Positions 35,313 through 47,281 are shown, counted from the first letter of the stretch. The stretch is 64,000 nucleotides of DNA from Dichetophora obliterata (GCA_963920525.1 OY986435.1:100187115-100251114), one strand, 5' to 3'. Notes: generated from the sequence alone by a model not told the origin. Numbers and translations are program-made.

Positions 35313-35985
35313 CCCAGTAAAAAAAATATGCGATTGCTCCCATGAGGAGCAACAACGGAGCTCTCTTTTGCTGTTTTGTTCGATCAAAAAGTGAGCACTT
35401 GTGCTCCTTTACTGTTTTATAAGATCAATAGGCGAGCAATTAATGAAAAAAAGAAAATAAAGTGAGGCATGTGCTTTTTAGGAAACTCTTTAATTATTTT
35501 CTGTGAAACAAAAAGTATTTAAAATGTTCCTTTCATTCGATTCGCGTCGTTTCAACGCCGAGGTCGTGAAGAGCGACAAGCCAACAGTAATTGTGTTTTG
35601 TCCATCCGCTGATGTGACTGACGCAATTAAAGTAAAGTTTTTTAATAGATTCAATAACTATTCGTAATTTGTGATGGCGTTATAAATCTCACGATTTGGC
35701 CAAATAATTGCATCGCCACCTTAGGGTCTTGGGGAGTCTACTTGAGCTAAGGAAGCCTAGCTTTCGGAGTAAACCTAAATCCAAAAAAAAAAAAATGTTC
35801 CTATGCTGATCCATTTGGATCATTTATTGATCGCTCTTTTTGAGCTCCTCTGAGATGTTAAAGGGAGCGCTACCCTTCCTAAAGAGAACACAAAATACAA
35901 CTAGCTTGGATCAATAAAGAGCACTCCACTGCTCCTCAGGGAGCACACCCAGATCGCTCATAGGATGATCCACTTTTTTACTGGG
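35313..35985. mobile_element. TIR MITE, 673 bp, CCCAGTAAAAAA ends, GAGCAC-rich
   Basis: CCCAGTAAAAAAA at the left is inverted at the right as TTTTTTACTGGG. Both arms carry GCTCCTC/GAGGAGC, GAGCACTTGTGCTC (a perfect 6+6 palindrome with 2-bp centre), GATCAATA and GGAGCGC words in both orientations. The centre (about 35560-35770) is a less repetitive segment with GCCGAGGTCGTG. No coding capacity. Confidence 0.72.
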
Positions 35986-36550
35986 CTGGTTTGATTGGTT
36001 AGTCAACCACTGATTCAAAAACGAGAATAATTGCAGACCTCTGGTAGATTCATATAACTAAGTACTCTAATTATTACGTTTCAGTCAACAAAAACAAATA
36101 TATCGCTGATCGTATGCCGACAAACAAGCAAAATTGCTCTTTGGCAGCGCTGGGTCGAAAGGGTAAAATTTTTTACAGATAGATGTTAAAAAAATGTTCG
36201 TTGTTTTGATATCAAAACTATTGCGATATCTTGAAAATTTAAATTTTTTTAAAACATTTTCTTAAGGCAAGGCATCGACTCAAAAAGAGTTAAAACCATT
36301 GAAATTTCAAGATTTAATTTTGAAAGCAAATGTCTCCGTCAGTTTCCAATCGATTTGACTGAAAATTCAAGTAAATCACTATATTATCGTTAACTGACCA
36401 ACTCTTTGTTACATATAGTACGCTCAAAATATAGATCAAAAGTTGTATTTATTTTTTTTTTTTTTCATTTTAATTTCTCACACTGTTTCGTATGACATAT
36501 CATTTATCCGCAAAAATGGCTTCGTTTTAACTCAAAACGCAATAAATACG
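35986..36550. other. AT-rich spacer, no gene seen
   Basis: Nothing is recognised apart from short homopolymer runs, the longest a T-run near 36451-36465. Confidence 0.4.
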
Positions 36551-36879
36551 TAGGGGAGAGGTCCGTAAGTAAAACACGTCCATAAATTAAATACCACGGC
36601 CTTTATAACATTTTCGACGATGGCAACACTGGTATTTCGCCTGTCATCTTATTTTGTTTCGTAGATTTCAATTTGCATGTGGTTAAAAAGACGTATTACA
36701 CACAGCTGCAACAAAAATTGTGCTAAAAATTTTTGAAAAAATCAAAATAGTGATTTTACTTCATGGAGATAAATTTAATAATTTAATGACTAGAAGAATG
36801 GCCATAATTTTTTTGTTTTGAAAGTAATCCAATCAGTTTCTTTAAAAAGTTGTAGCTATTGACACGCTCTTTCGAATTA

Positions 36880-37819
36880 CAGGGTTGTCCATATTCGAAG
36901 CGCCCATTTTATTTTTAAATAAATCAAAGAAACCATAATTTTTTGTCTGTTCGTCATGAATATCATTTAATTGGGTTCAAGTAGATTTGCTTACATTATT
37001 TCTTGAATATGATATCTCGTAAATGGTCGCCATTGGCCTCTACGACATATTGTGCCCGTTTTGCAGCATTTTCCATGGTTTTCTTCAACATTTCGATGGG
37101 AATAGCGGTTATTTCTTGACGGATGTTGGTTTTCAGCTCTTCTAGGGTCTTTGGCTTATTGACGTAAACCTTTGATTTCAAATAACCCCACAAAAAGAAG
37201 TCTGGAGGCGTTAAATCTGGTGATCTTGGCGGCCAATCGAAATCACCATTTTTTGACATCAAACGGCCAGGGAACAATTGCTTCAAAAAATCGATTGTAG
37301 TGCGGCTTGTGTGTGGTGGCGCGCCGTCTTGTTGAAACCAGTAGTGCCTGATACGCTTTCGACGAACGATTGGCATGAAAAAATTGTTTATCATATCGCG
37401 ATAACGCTCCTGATTGACAGTAACTCTGTGGCCATTATCATCTTCGAAAAAGAACGGCCCAATGAGCATTTTAGCACAAACGCCGCACCAAACAGTGACT
37501 TTTGCATCGTGAAGAGGTACCTCTTGAATCTCTTGTGGATTTTCAGTGGCATAAATACGGCAATTTTGTTTGTTTACCGTTCCGTTCAACTGAAAATGAT
37601 CTTCATCGCTCATTTTTTGAAAGCACGTTGAGTTTTCACTATTGACTTGTTTTGTTGAATGTAAATTTCAACAATTTTAGAGCGTTCGGGTGGCGTGTAC
37701 TGTTCCATTGTAAACATTTGCTTGGAATGACGCTTCAAACGCGGTTGTCATTAGTCGATTTGGCATCACTGCGGAAAGTTAGTGTTGCCAGATGGGCGCT
37801 TCGAATATGGACAACCCTG
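36880..37819 (-). mobile_element. Mariner-like element, DD41D (rosa-like), internally deleted
   Basis: Perfect 28-bp TIRs begin CAGGGTTGTCCATATTCGAA (36880) and end with the inverse (37819), flanked by TA at 36878-36879 and 37820-37821. At 940 bp it is shorter than a full mariner-like element (about 1.3 kb) because the 5' part of the transposase gene is missing. The clean TIRs suggest the deleted form may itself have been mobilised. Confidence 0.93.
36996..37613 (-). pseudogene. DD41D mariner transposase, N-terminal half deleted
   Basis: A 205-codon frame covers the catalytic domain only. First Asp in MSDEDHF (residues 2-6), VTVWCGV, second Asp in QQDGAPPHTS, third Asp in WPPRSPDLTPPDFFLWG; 41 residues separate the second and third Asp. 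That spacing defines the DD41D group, whose founding member rosa came from Ceratitis rosa. The N-terminal paired-type DNA-binding domain and about 140 residues are absent; only ~200 bp separate this frame from the right TIR. All three catalytic residues are kept, but without the DNA-binding half the protein is unlikely to transpose DNA. Confidence 0.9.
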
Positions 37820-38197
37820 TATATTAGTTTGGAGATAAGTGGGCGTCCATTAATTACGTGAGGCATTTAGGGGGTGGGGGTTAAGCAAAATCTCACTAAA
37901 TCTCACGTAGGGGAGAGGGGGTTCTCGCAAAAATGACGTAATTTTTTATCAGCAAGAAAAGTGTAGAATTATGAGATAACTGGTTAAATTGAGTAAAACG
38001 TGTTTCTCTACTAAATTTTACACTATAGTATTTTTCGCGGCTATGCGAACAAAGTAGTGTAGTAGCTCGTCGATTGTTTTCCCACCGGCTAGCTGAACAC
38101 GCGATTCGACGAGCGCTGCGACGCATGGACAAGTCTCTACTTGTTGTGTTTAAGTCCGTAAATGTTTAGTTCAGTGGTCAGCACACATGAAGCACAT

Positions 38198-38815
38198 CCC
38201 AGTTAATACATTCATGCATACAGCATTGATGATGTAGGCATACGTTTGATGTTTTGTATGCATGCCATCATAAATGCAAGCTCATTTCCATTTTACATGG
38301 CGATGTCCAACAAGAGCATGTGTACTGTATACCCGCACAATTACTATTGCTTTATGCATGGGAAATTAGTAGTATTCTATGCAATCATTATCATTAATAC
38401 TGCCTGCATACATTACCCTTAACACTGTATGCATACATTTGCATTAATATTGTAAGAAGAAAAAAAATGCTGTTGTCATTAATTAATCATCTTATTTATT
38501 TCAGTTTTTAAAGCTGTTATATTCTGTTATATAAATTTATATTTTGTTAATAAATTGTGTACAACTGCACTCCTTAAAGTTTAAATGCACAATGGTAGTT
38601 CATATTTTTTAAGCAAGACTATTATGCATGCAAGGTTCATACCTTAGTAGTAATACAGCATGCATATTTTAGTATGCACGCTACTGTGTACAAACAACAC
38701 GCATACTCAGCGAATTTGGATAACTGTTGGTTTTTTTTAATGACCATACATGCCTTGTCCACATGCTTCTGCCTGCATACAACATGCAGGTTTCCTGTAT
38801 GCATGCTACCCTGGA
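38198..38815. mobile_element. ATGCATAC-rich MITE, ~620 bp
   Basis: The left end CCCAGTTAATACATTCATGC and the inverted right end CCAGGGTAGCATGCATACAG share CCAG and ATGCATACAG. The body repeats GCATAC, ATGCATGC, GTATGCAT and CATGCATAC throughout, in both orientations. No coding capacity. Confidence 0.6.
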
Positions 38816-38819
38816 CATA

Positions 38820-39590
38820 CTAGGTAAGGCGCCTCACGAAAAAAGTTGTTCGGCACAAATGCTCAATGCAATCCATGGTTTATGTTAAATGATTCCAAAA
38901 ATATTTCGACTCTTGCGATAGCCATCCGTGAGCTGGAATGATTTGAAATAACCTCTAAAAATCGAGTCATTTTGTAAATATATTGGCTTGTGTAATTGTT
39001 GTAAAAAATAAATTCTCAGAAATTATAGCCGGAAAAAAGGTCTTCCAGTCTGCATCAAAAAATTAAAATTTTTGCATTCGGATTAAAAATAATGATTTTT
39101 TCATGCATTTTTTTTAAATTTATTTTCACTAAAATTAAAACAACTTAATTATTTCTAATGCGATCCTCCCTTTCAAGATATCGTTGGAAAATTTTTGAGT
39201 GCTCGCATTGATTCCTAGTCAGAATTGCCTAATTTGATATATATTAAAAGTAAAATATTAAATATAAAATAAACACCTACTGAAAAAATATCGCAAGAAA
39301 TTTAAAAAAAAAAAAAAAATATAAAAGTAATGAAGTTATTTGAATTTGAAAGTTTTTGTATGGATATAAAATAAAAAATATCAAAAGTATGCATAAAAAA
39401 TAGCGTTATCTTTAATCTGATTGCAAACACTGATGCAGATTGGAAGATCTTTTTCCAGCCTGACAAAATAACTTGATTTTTAGAGCTTATTTCAAACACT
39501 TGTAGCTCAAGAATGGCTATCGCTAGAGTCGAAATATTTGGGGAATCATAATAACATAAACCAAGGATTAGGCTAAATCAGAGCGAGGTT
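38820..39590. repeat. Inverted pair of the 22.6-kb repeat family
   Basis: 38820-39226 is the reverse of 22606-23015, starting with TAGGTAAGGCGCCTCACG and ending near CTAGTCAGAATTGCC. About 39430-39575 is a direct copy of the inner section (GATGCAGATTGGAAGA, GAATGGCTATCGCTA, ATAACATAAACC). The two face each other across ~200 bp, so the region can fold back on itself. Confidence 0.6.
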
Positions 39591-40071
39591 GAAGGAACAG
39601 ATGATTTTACTGAAAATCATATGGACATCCTGGTTCCAGTAGTCATTCTCGAGAGAGCACATGAGTCCCCATGGACTGAATTAAAATGAATATTTCCTTC
39701 ACCAATTTTAGAAGTTCTCATTTTAAATGATTTACTTTTACCTAATAAGTATTTCATTGTTCGATTTTTTCATTGTAATTTTTATCTACGATCTCAGTAG
39801 TCTTAAATTCTAGTCTCAACTAGTCCTAAATAAAATAAATTACGAGTGTTTTTAATAAGTCCAACACAATGAAGCATAGATTAACATATTAACACTGAAA
39901 ACACGCATTTTGAAAAATCTCTCATGAGATTAAAGGGGGGGGGGGTCAAGCAAAATATCACGATGGGGAGGGGGGTTTAAAAATCGCAAAAATCACCTCA
40001 CGTAATTTATGGACGCCCCCTAAGTTATGGGAAAAAAGCTAGACGTGTTCAACTTATGGACCTCTCCCCTA

Positions 40072-40758
40072 GTTTCTATCATTAATAATCATGGGCAGAT
40101 AGTTGTTTGAAATAAATGTATACATAATAGGACCATCTCATACATTCGACTCCTTATGAACTGTTTCAGAAATTTTCTTCATTTATTGAGTTTTTTATGG
40201 GAGGGGGGGGGGGGGTTGTGGGGTGAGGATAGTCACAAAAGGCTAACTGAAAGAGGGTGCATATGTTTAAAAGAAATATTGGTAGGATTAATAATATATC
40301 CAGCTCATACATTGGACTCCTCTAGAGGCTAATTCGGTAGAGATATAAGCTCTGTTTGAAAAATTTTCCCAAAAGGTTTTTCCAGTGCATCTCCGAAATG
40401 ACAAAATTTGCTATTTTTTATGCGATAATAGTAAAGGGTTTGTGTTTGCGTTCAAGTACACAAACTTAAACGCTTCAAAAATGGCAAACGAGTCATCTAC
40501 GCTAAGCATCTTTAATGTTTTGTTTTCGCAGATCTACAATAAAGTGCCTTAAGATACGCTATGCGAGTGATATTTTGGTTCACTGCTTTGCAAGTAGTTG
40601 GTCGAATTTCAACAGCAGGCGATAATAGTTATACTAAATTTTCGATTTGCTAGTTTTTTGTTTGTAAACTTAATAATGCAAATTTTGTACAAAAAGTAAA
40701 AGTAATATGATTCTTTTATATAAAAAAGAATTGTACTTTTTCTATATATGTACATTCG
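40072..40758. other. Spacer, no gene seen
   Basis: A G-run of about 14 lies at 40202-40216. No other feature is supported. Confidence 0.4.
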
Positions 40759-41500
40759 GGGCATTCCTTACAAAATTTGCCACCAAAATTTTTTTCCATA
40801 AAAGGTTCTTTTCTGGAATCGAACAAGGAATTTTAGAAAACAATTTTTTTTTTATTTTACGTTTTTTAAAAAGAACCTTTTTTCAATCGCTTATAATGCA
40901 ATAACTGACGAAGATAGAAAAATTTGACCCAAACAAGAAATGTGCGCCTTTTTCTTAGCTTTCGAATGATGTTCACCGAAACGTAATCATTTTATTTTTT
41001 GATTCCAAAAAATAGAGGTCCCACAAACTTGGATTTATTTTTAATTTGGACCAATTTATTTTTTTTAAAGCCAAAAGCTTTGAAAAATTTGTTCTTTTTT
41101 GGGAAAAATTCTTCTATCTTCGTCAGTATTGAAAAATTACTGCGATTTAGTTCAGTTAGTATCAAATTCTATGTTAAGAAGATACTATTAACAAAATTTT
41201 TAAATAGTTGATTAGGAACAAAAAGGTCAAAATCATAGGATACACTGAGCTCATTAAAATGTATCAAAGCTCTTGGAATTGGCTCATTTAAGGCATAATT
41301 AGTTCTGTAATATTTTATATAAAACAATTTAGATTTTCGTAAAAGGTCCTTTTTTAAAAAACGTGAAACAAAAATTTTTTCAAAATTCCTTGTTTTATAT
41401 GAAATAAAAAATACGTGTCAAATATTTTTGACAAATGATTAATAAAAAAAACTTTTAAGAAAAAATAATTTTTTGGTGGCAAATTTTGTACGCAATGCCC
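40759..41500. mobile_element. Foldback MITE, ~740 bp, GGGCATT ends
   Basis: The left GGGCATTCCTTACAAAATTT and the inverted right GGGCATTGCGTACAAAATTT are followed in both arms by GCCACCAAAA. More distant inverted similarity continues for roughly 100 bp, around the AAAAGGTTCTTT/AAAAGGTCCTTT and CAAGGAATTTT segments. No coding capacity. Confidence 0.62.
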
Positions 41501-41929
41501 TATACATAGTTTTATACGAAGACATTTTTTCTACTATTGTTCCAAATCAGCTTTGTTTTTATAACAAAAATTTTCACGCTTAGTTTTTTCAAGACTTTAA
41601 TATGAAAAAGTCTTAGCGAAAATTTCTCAGATTTGAATTGAATCCAACTTTGTTTTAGTGTTTATTGAATTTTTCTTAGATGCTCATTAGAGTGGACCTT
41701 ATTTTTTTTTTTTGAAAGTAACAAATTGCGGGTCGGAGTTTTGTTCCTTTACTAAACAGAAGTAAGCAGTGAAATTTTCAGAAAAAATATTGATATTTAA
41801 ACGTGCCGCTTGCGACTTTAAGCTGAAAATCTGATTTATATGGAGAAAAAGTGCTCCTTTTCTAAAAAAATCCAATAAATATTCTTAGTGCATATTTTCA
41901 AAATAACTGGTACTCGTCTTGTTTTTGAT
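41501..41929. other. AT-rich spacer with a single TIR-like end
   Basis: At 41687 the phrase TTAGAGTGGACCTTATTT resembles the end of the element at 34028-34962. No inverted partner was found, so this is probably a truncated copy. Confidence 0.4.
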
Positions 41930-42385
41930 TTAATTTTTCTTCAAAATGTAAACTCCAACATTAAAATTGGACAAAAACTAACAGAGTAGTGATTTTTCAC
42001 TTTTCGAAAAAAGCTCAATTTTTTCCTTGTTGTATCGCAAAAATCGCAAAAATCCAAATTTGAAAAAATTTCATTGAAATGTTGAAATATTTTCTTAAAC
42101 TATATTTCAAATAGACACAAAAAATGGTGGGATTACGTTAAATAACTTGGTCGTTATGAAATTTTTTGGCAGAAGTGAACTTGTTTGGAAATTTCGAGTT
42201 TGGGTATTTTTACAAAAAAAATTCCCAAAAATTTAAAAATTCACATTTTGAAAAAATTACAGAGAAATGGATTAAGGATAGTTGTGAGATATTTTGTGCA
42301 AAAAATTAAAAAAAAAACAAAATTCGTATACCAAAGTTATAGCTTTTGAAACTTGACTTTTTTTCCAAAAATTCTCAAGGTGCCT
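41930..42385 (+). repeat. AT-rich repeat, direct copy of 43395-43835
   Basis: Collinear with 43395-43835 over about 440 bp: TTTAATTTTTCTTCAAAATG, AACAAAAACTA.CAGAGT, ATTTTCTTAAACTATA, GATTAC.TT.AATAAC and the TTTT..CAAAAAT..T..A segment are shared in order, at clearly diverged level. Confidence 0.6.
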
Positions 42386-43394
42386 GTTTCTGCCATTTCG
42401 AACACAAATATAAAAACACAGGTGTCCCTTTTTATTTACACATCACTGTAATTGTAAAAGTTTGTCTGATGGTGCAAAATTTAAAGAATTGATTTTTACT
42501 GTGAAGCACTCCTGACAGCACTAACAACATAAACAACTTTAAAAACAACAACAACAACATCAATTGCTTGCCCAGCGTTAAACTCATGTCACGTGCTCTA
42601 CAAACAACTCTCATCATGCCGTGCCACGCTTCTTGTTTATTGTTCAAAGTAATTCTTTGCCCTTTTGTTTCCGTTTATTTATTTTATTTGTACTCCTTGA
42701 ACCTTCGTGGTGATGTTGGCGTTAAAAGTTGCTGCTAAGAATGTGAAGAGTTCTTTTATCTGTCATTATTTAGTTTGATGCTTTTAGCTTTCTTCGCTGA
42801 TGACGACGATAAGAAACATAAATTGAGATTTCGCGTTTTTTTCTTGTTTTATAAATGTTGTTGCAAGTCTTGATTTATTTGAAGAAATCTTGATTTTATG
42901 AGTTGTCACTTAATATTGTTGCTACCATTTGTTGTATATTGTTTTGCCCAAGTTATTGCATGATGAATGCTGATGTTTAAAAATTATTGTTTTGTGTTAT
43001 ATTAAATGTGCTCTCATTAGTTTACAGTTATTTGGGCTCATTTGTTTAAAAATTCGGTATTTTTCTTACTTGTTTGTGCCTTGGACTTAATTTTGAAATT
43101 TGGTGCAATGTAACTATTTTGAAATAAATTTGTGTATATTGGTTAGACCAACTTTAATTTTTATAGGTGAAAACGAAAATTGGATTTGAGTGCAACGCGT
43201 GAGCTAAAAATTTGTTTTTTTACCCTTAAAATGTAATTTGCGAAGTATTGTGGAACTTGAAAAATGATAAATGCTGGCGCACGGCGATTTGAAATGGCGA
43301 CTGGCTATATATGGGAAAAAAGTGATTTTTTCAAAAAAAAAAAAATACCAATAACTTTTTTGTACGTGTAAATTTTTAAAAAATTGGTTTTCCT
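42386..43394. other. Probable single-copy noncoding DNA
   Basis: Composition is more balanced than the flanks, with a CAA-rich stretch near 42530-42560. No open frame or RNA gene is convincing. It may be unique host sequence between two repeat copies. Confidence 0.4.
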
Positions 43395-43925
43395 TTTTCA
43401 TTTAATTTTTCTTCAAAATGAGCTATGCAATAAAAATTTAACAAAAACTACCAGAGTTATGATTTTGTACTTGAAGTAAATTGTTTTTGATGTGGTATTA
43501 AAAAATCGCATAAATCCACATTGAAAAAAATTTTAATGAAATGTTGTGGAAATATTTTCTTAAACTATACCTAATTTAGATACAAAAAATTGTGCGATTA
43601 CATTGAATAACCTCGTCGCAATGGAATTTTTTTGCTAGAAGGATACCTTATAGGTAATTTAAACTTTGAGTATTTTTATGGAAAAAATTTCCTAAAATTA
43701 AAAAATTCAAATTTTGAAATAATTTTTCCGGGGATATGTTAAGCAGAATATAAAGCTATTTTGTACAAAACTTAAAATTGGGATTCCAAAGTTGAAACTT
43801 TACTTTTTATTTTCAAAAATCCTTAAAGTGCCCTTTTCGAATTTTTTGTATCGGTATTAGGTATAGTTTAAGAAAATATTTCCACAACATTTCATTAAAA
43901 ATTTTTTCAAATTTTTAAAAACTTT
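43395..43925 (+). repeat. AT-rich repeat with an internal perfect 45-bp inverted repeat
   Basis: The left part is the second copy of the 41930-42385 repeat. In addition, 43531-43575 is found exactly inverted at 43856-43900 (45 of 45), with weaker pairing beyond on both sides. The arms are about 280 bp apart. Confidence 0.75.
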
Positions 43926-46076
43926 TGGCTGATGAGAAAAATGGGATTGGGTTAATTTTCTTTATCTATTTTATTTAGTTTTGTCCATAATTTGCTCTGA
44001 TGACACCCCATTTATTTCACGTCTTTTTAATGTATTTCATCATTTGTATTCAGTTAACCCACATTCGTCTCTAGCTTAAAGATGTGCTATAGAATGTGGC
44101 ATTATTATTGTTATAAGATATTTTAAAATATACTTTATTTGCGTAATAACATGAAAATAAGATAATAATAATAATATATAATAAATAAATTAATAATAAA
44201 TAATAGTGTAATTGTCCAAGGTACATTTTTATAAAGTATTTTAACCTTCTACAACTATTTTTAAATCACATTTTTAAAAAGGATCGAAAAAGAAAACTAA
44301 GAAAATGTACTAGGGAGTAACACACAAAAAATATATCAGAAAAGTTTAGTACAGGCCTGAGAACAGAATAACAGAAAAAATACAGGTGAAGTTTTTTGTC
44401 TCTTTTACCGGAATGTGTTGACGGAAGTCTTAGTTGACAGAAGCGAATTTTTGTGAAATACAGATTTTTTCAGAGCGTTACTTCTCCCTCTCTGAGCGTG
44501 TGGAAAAATTGCACTGAGGAAACGAAAATGTCCAACCGAATTTATGAGGTTGCAGCAACTTAAGATTTGTAGTTACATTAACACATTTTAATGAATATCT
44601 GCTACAAAAACCTATTTTAATTTTTCACTACCGAATGAAGTTTCTTATTAGTAAAATATTTTTACGCCAACAAAAATGCAAAAGAACTAACAAAAAATTT
44701 TATAGTGCCAACTAATCTGTTTTCTGGGTGTGCCAAAGGTAGAGGAAAAACGCCCGAATTTCTTGGGCGAAAAATGAAATACCATCCCAAAATAGAATTT
44801 AGTAAAGCCCAAATAAATAAAAGGAAATAACACCCAAAATATCTATAAAGGAAAAGATACTCTTATTTCAAATTAAAATTACGCCCAAAATTTTACTAAA
44901 CATAAGCCTCAAGTTTAAGTTGCCTAAAAACTGGGCAAGTTGAAACACCCGACTTTATTTGGAAAAATAATTTTGTTTTTTAACAATCAAAAAACATTCT
45001 CATAATTTTTTCTTTAATATCGTGAATAAATAGTAGGGGTATAATAAATTCCAATTGTAATCTGAAAAAGTTTAAAATATTCAAAAATAAATCCATTTTT
45101 CCAAACTTTGTAACAACTAGCCCCTACATCCCCTACTCCTTACAAAATGTATTATAATATATGTATAATTTTTTTTTAATAATAATATATAAATATTTTT
45201 TCCAAACGAGAGAGAACAAAAGACCCCTGAATATGTTATAAGCTTAGCTAGTAAGGGAACTCTCAAAATTTTTCGGTAGCTTATGATGTGCAGAATATAT
45301 TCGCAAAATTCCATAAAAAACCATATTTTCATAAATGAACTCGAAAAAATTGTTTACCAAATCTTGAAACGCGTTTTCTGAAAAAAATGCTTTTCAAACT
45401 GTCTTCACGATATCTCAAGAACTTGAAGTAGATACAATTTATTGGATCCTAAACCTAAATTTAGATAATAGTGGCCGGTTTTTTTTTAGATCAGTTGAAA
45501 GAGCGCAACATGTGGAAAAAACTCTACTAAAAATTCACATGGCCGCCATTTGTGTAATTTTCAACTATTTATTTATATTAAAGGTTCAAGCTCCAATAAA
45601 TATGATTTAAATTTGGTTTTTTTATATCAGATGACATGAAAATGCTGTGTGGTGGAGACCATTGGGGTACCTTTTTTCAACGTGACGTTCGTCGCGTAAA
45701 CAAAAATTCACTTGAAGAATCAATAAATAACTTAAAAAAACTCAAGGTGTTCATTTACTTATTTCTATGAAAAAAAAAACAAGAACATCACCCTGCTTTT
45801 GGACCTCTAGATGAAAACCAGCCCTTAGCCACATAACAATTTCTTTGTACGATTTTTTAAAATTTTATGTGCTTTCTTATATTGATCACAGGAACTACCA
45901 CATCAAATTTAAACTTTGTATCTTTCACAGTAGTCAAAATATGAGTTGGGTATAAAAATACCCAACTGTCGTTAATGTGTTCTAAATGGGCACAAATTCC
46001 TTCTGCAACGACAACGCAGTTTTGTATTAGGAATTTTCTATCAAGAGCAGTTGGTAAATTTGTAATTATGCTTTTA
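43926..46076. other. AT-rich stretch, one possible word-rich repeat
   Basis: About 44720-44960 has repeated GCCCAAAA/TTGGGC words (CGCCCGAATTTCTTGGGCG, AGCCCAAAT, ACGCCCAAAA, CTGGGCAAG) preceded by GTTTTCTGGGTGTG, like the other palindrome-rich elements; its limits are not clear. About 45950-45985 (GTATAAAAATACCCAACTGT) resembles 48181-48215 on the other side of the mariner copies. No gene. Confidence 0.4.
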
Positions 46077-47281
46077 CAGGGTCCGCCATCTAACGTTTTT
46101 TTTTCAACTAGTGCTTATTTCGTGAATGGTAACACTTAGCTTATGTCTGATTTGACAGATAATTAGTTTTATCCTTCCGCTGAACGAATATGGTTGTGTA
46201 TACGCTTAAACAACGCTGGGAAATATTGTGACATTACTTTGAAAATCATGGTAACGTTGCAGAATGCGTGCAAAAATTGCGTACGGATTTTGGAAGAAGA
46301 TAAGCACCGTCAGATCCGTATGTTCGTTATCTTGTGAAAAAAGTGAAAGAAACTGGTATCCTCGTCGATAAACCAAAGCGTGAAAAGCCAAAAGCAGTGC
46401 GTACACCCGAGAATATTGCTGCTGTGGCAGAAAGTGTGCGTGAAGCGCCATCAACATCAATTCACCGTCGTTCTCAACACTTGAACATTTCGGAGACATC
46501 ATTGAGACGAATTTTGCATAAAGGCCTTGGTATGACGCCATACAAAGTCCAATTGGTTCAGGAGTTGAAGCCAACTGACCATCCAATGCGTTTTCGCTTC
46601 GCTACGTGGGCCTGCGATCGACTTACAGAAGATACCGATTTTACCAAAAAAATCATCTTTTCAGATGAAGCTCATTTTGATCTTGGCGGGTATGTAAACA
46701 AGCAAAATTGTCGCATTTGGGGCACAAAAAACCCGCACGCATACATTGAAAAGCCGCTGCACCCAAAACGAGTCACTGTTTGGTGCGGATTTTGGTCCAG
46801 AGGCATAATTGGGCCATTTTTCTTTGAAAATGAGCAAGGAGTGGCCGTTACAGTCAATGGCGATCATTATCGGGCCATGTTGAACGAATTTTTGTTCACA
46901 AAAATTGAAGAGGAGGATATTGGCAACTTTTGGTTTCAACAGGACGGCGCTACGTGCCACACAGCCGAAGCTACACTCGATGTTTTGCGCCAAACGACAT
47001 CAGCCGTAGAGCTGACAAGCCAGAGACAATTGACGCTTTAAAGGACAATATTCGTGAAGCCATTGGTGAAATACAGCTGCACACAATCGATAATGTGCTT
47101 AAAAATTGGACCGATCGTGTAGGCTACTGCATGGCCAGCCGAGGCAGACATTTGAATGAAATTATTTTCCATTATAAGCCGGAAGGATTGTACTTTTAAA
47201 TAAAAAAAGAAATTTGAGAAAATATCCAGTAGTTTTTTTTTTATAGAATTTAAAAAAAAAAAAGTTATTTGGCGGACCCTT
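46077..47281 (+). mobile_element. Mariner-like element, second DD41D lineage, copy 1
   Basis: The left end CAGGGTCCGCCATCTAACG at 46077 is preceded by TA (46075-46076). The right end reads GGCGGACCCT then T at 47281, followed by TA (47282-47283). At 1,205 bp it is close to full length, less two deletions near its 3' part. TIRs differ from those of the element at 36880, and the transposase is clearly diverged from it, so this is a separate lineage. Confidence 0.9.
46190..47199 (+). pseudogene. Mariner transposase (DD41D lineage 2), broken
   Basis: The natural start is ATG at 46190 (MVVYTLKQRWEIL). In-frame stops follow: TGA at 46229-46231 and TAA at 46301-46303. The frame then reads on from 46334: helix-turn-helix region RRSQHLNISETSLRRIL, first Asp in IFSDEAHF, VTVWCGF, second Asp in FQQDGATCHTAE. 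After LDVLRQ it differs from the copy at 47555: ~20 bp are replaced by 7 bp, causing a frameshift, and ~84 bp spanning the third Asp motif are deleted at a GCTGA|CAAG junction. The C-terminus resumes in another frame (DKPETIDALKDNIREAIG) and stops at 47199. Confidence 0.92.

Larger units (their letters stand above)
37841..40018. mobile_element. Second TIR shell, GGGCGTCCATAAATTACGTG ends
   Basis: GGGCGTCCATTAATTACGTG at 37841 is inverted at the right (CACGTAATTTATGGACGCCC, to 40018). Subterminal AAGCAAAATNTCAC and long G-runs occur in both arms (about 37871-37890 and 39935-39960). Its true body is small; most of its length is inserted repeats. The end sequence resembles a MITE end that is widespread in animals, but I cannot name the superfamily. 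Confidence 0.68.
36551..40071. mobile_element. Outermost shell of a TIR-element nest
   Basis: TAGGGGAGAGGTCCGTAAGT at 36551 is matched, inverted, by the right end (TAGGGGAGAGGTCCATAAGT complement, to 40071), 19 of 20 positions; ACACGTC follows in both arms. Between these ends lie a DD41D mariner (36880-37819), a second TIR shell (37841-40018), a palindrome-rich MITE (38198-38815) and copies of the 22.6-kb repeat. Very little sequence belongs to the shell itself. No transposase for the shell is seen. Confidence 0.62.

Noticed and set aside
35521..35670. ATG-initiated stretch with balanced codons in the centre of the GAGCAC MITE
   Set aside because: The frame is short, ends quickly and resembles no known protein.
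46661..46993. 110-codon minus-strand frame, and similarly 37278-37631 plus
   Set aside because: Antisense shadows of the mariner transposase genes.
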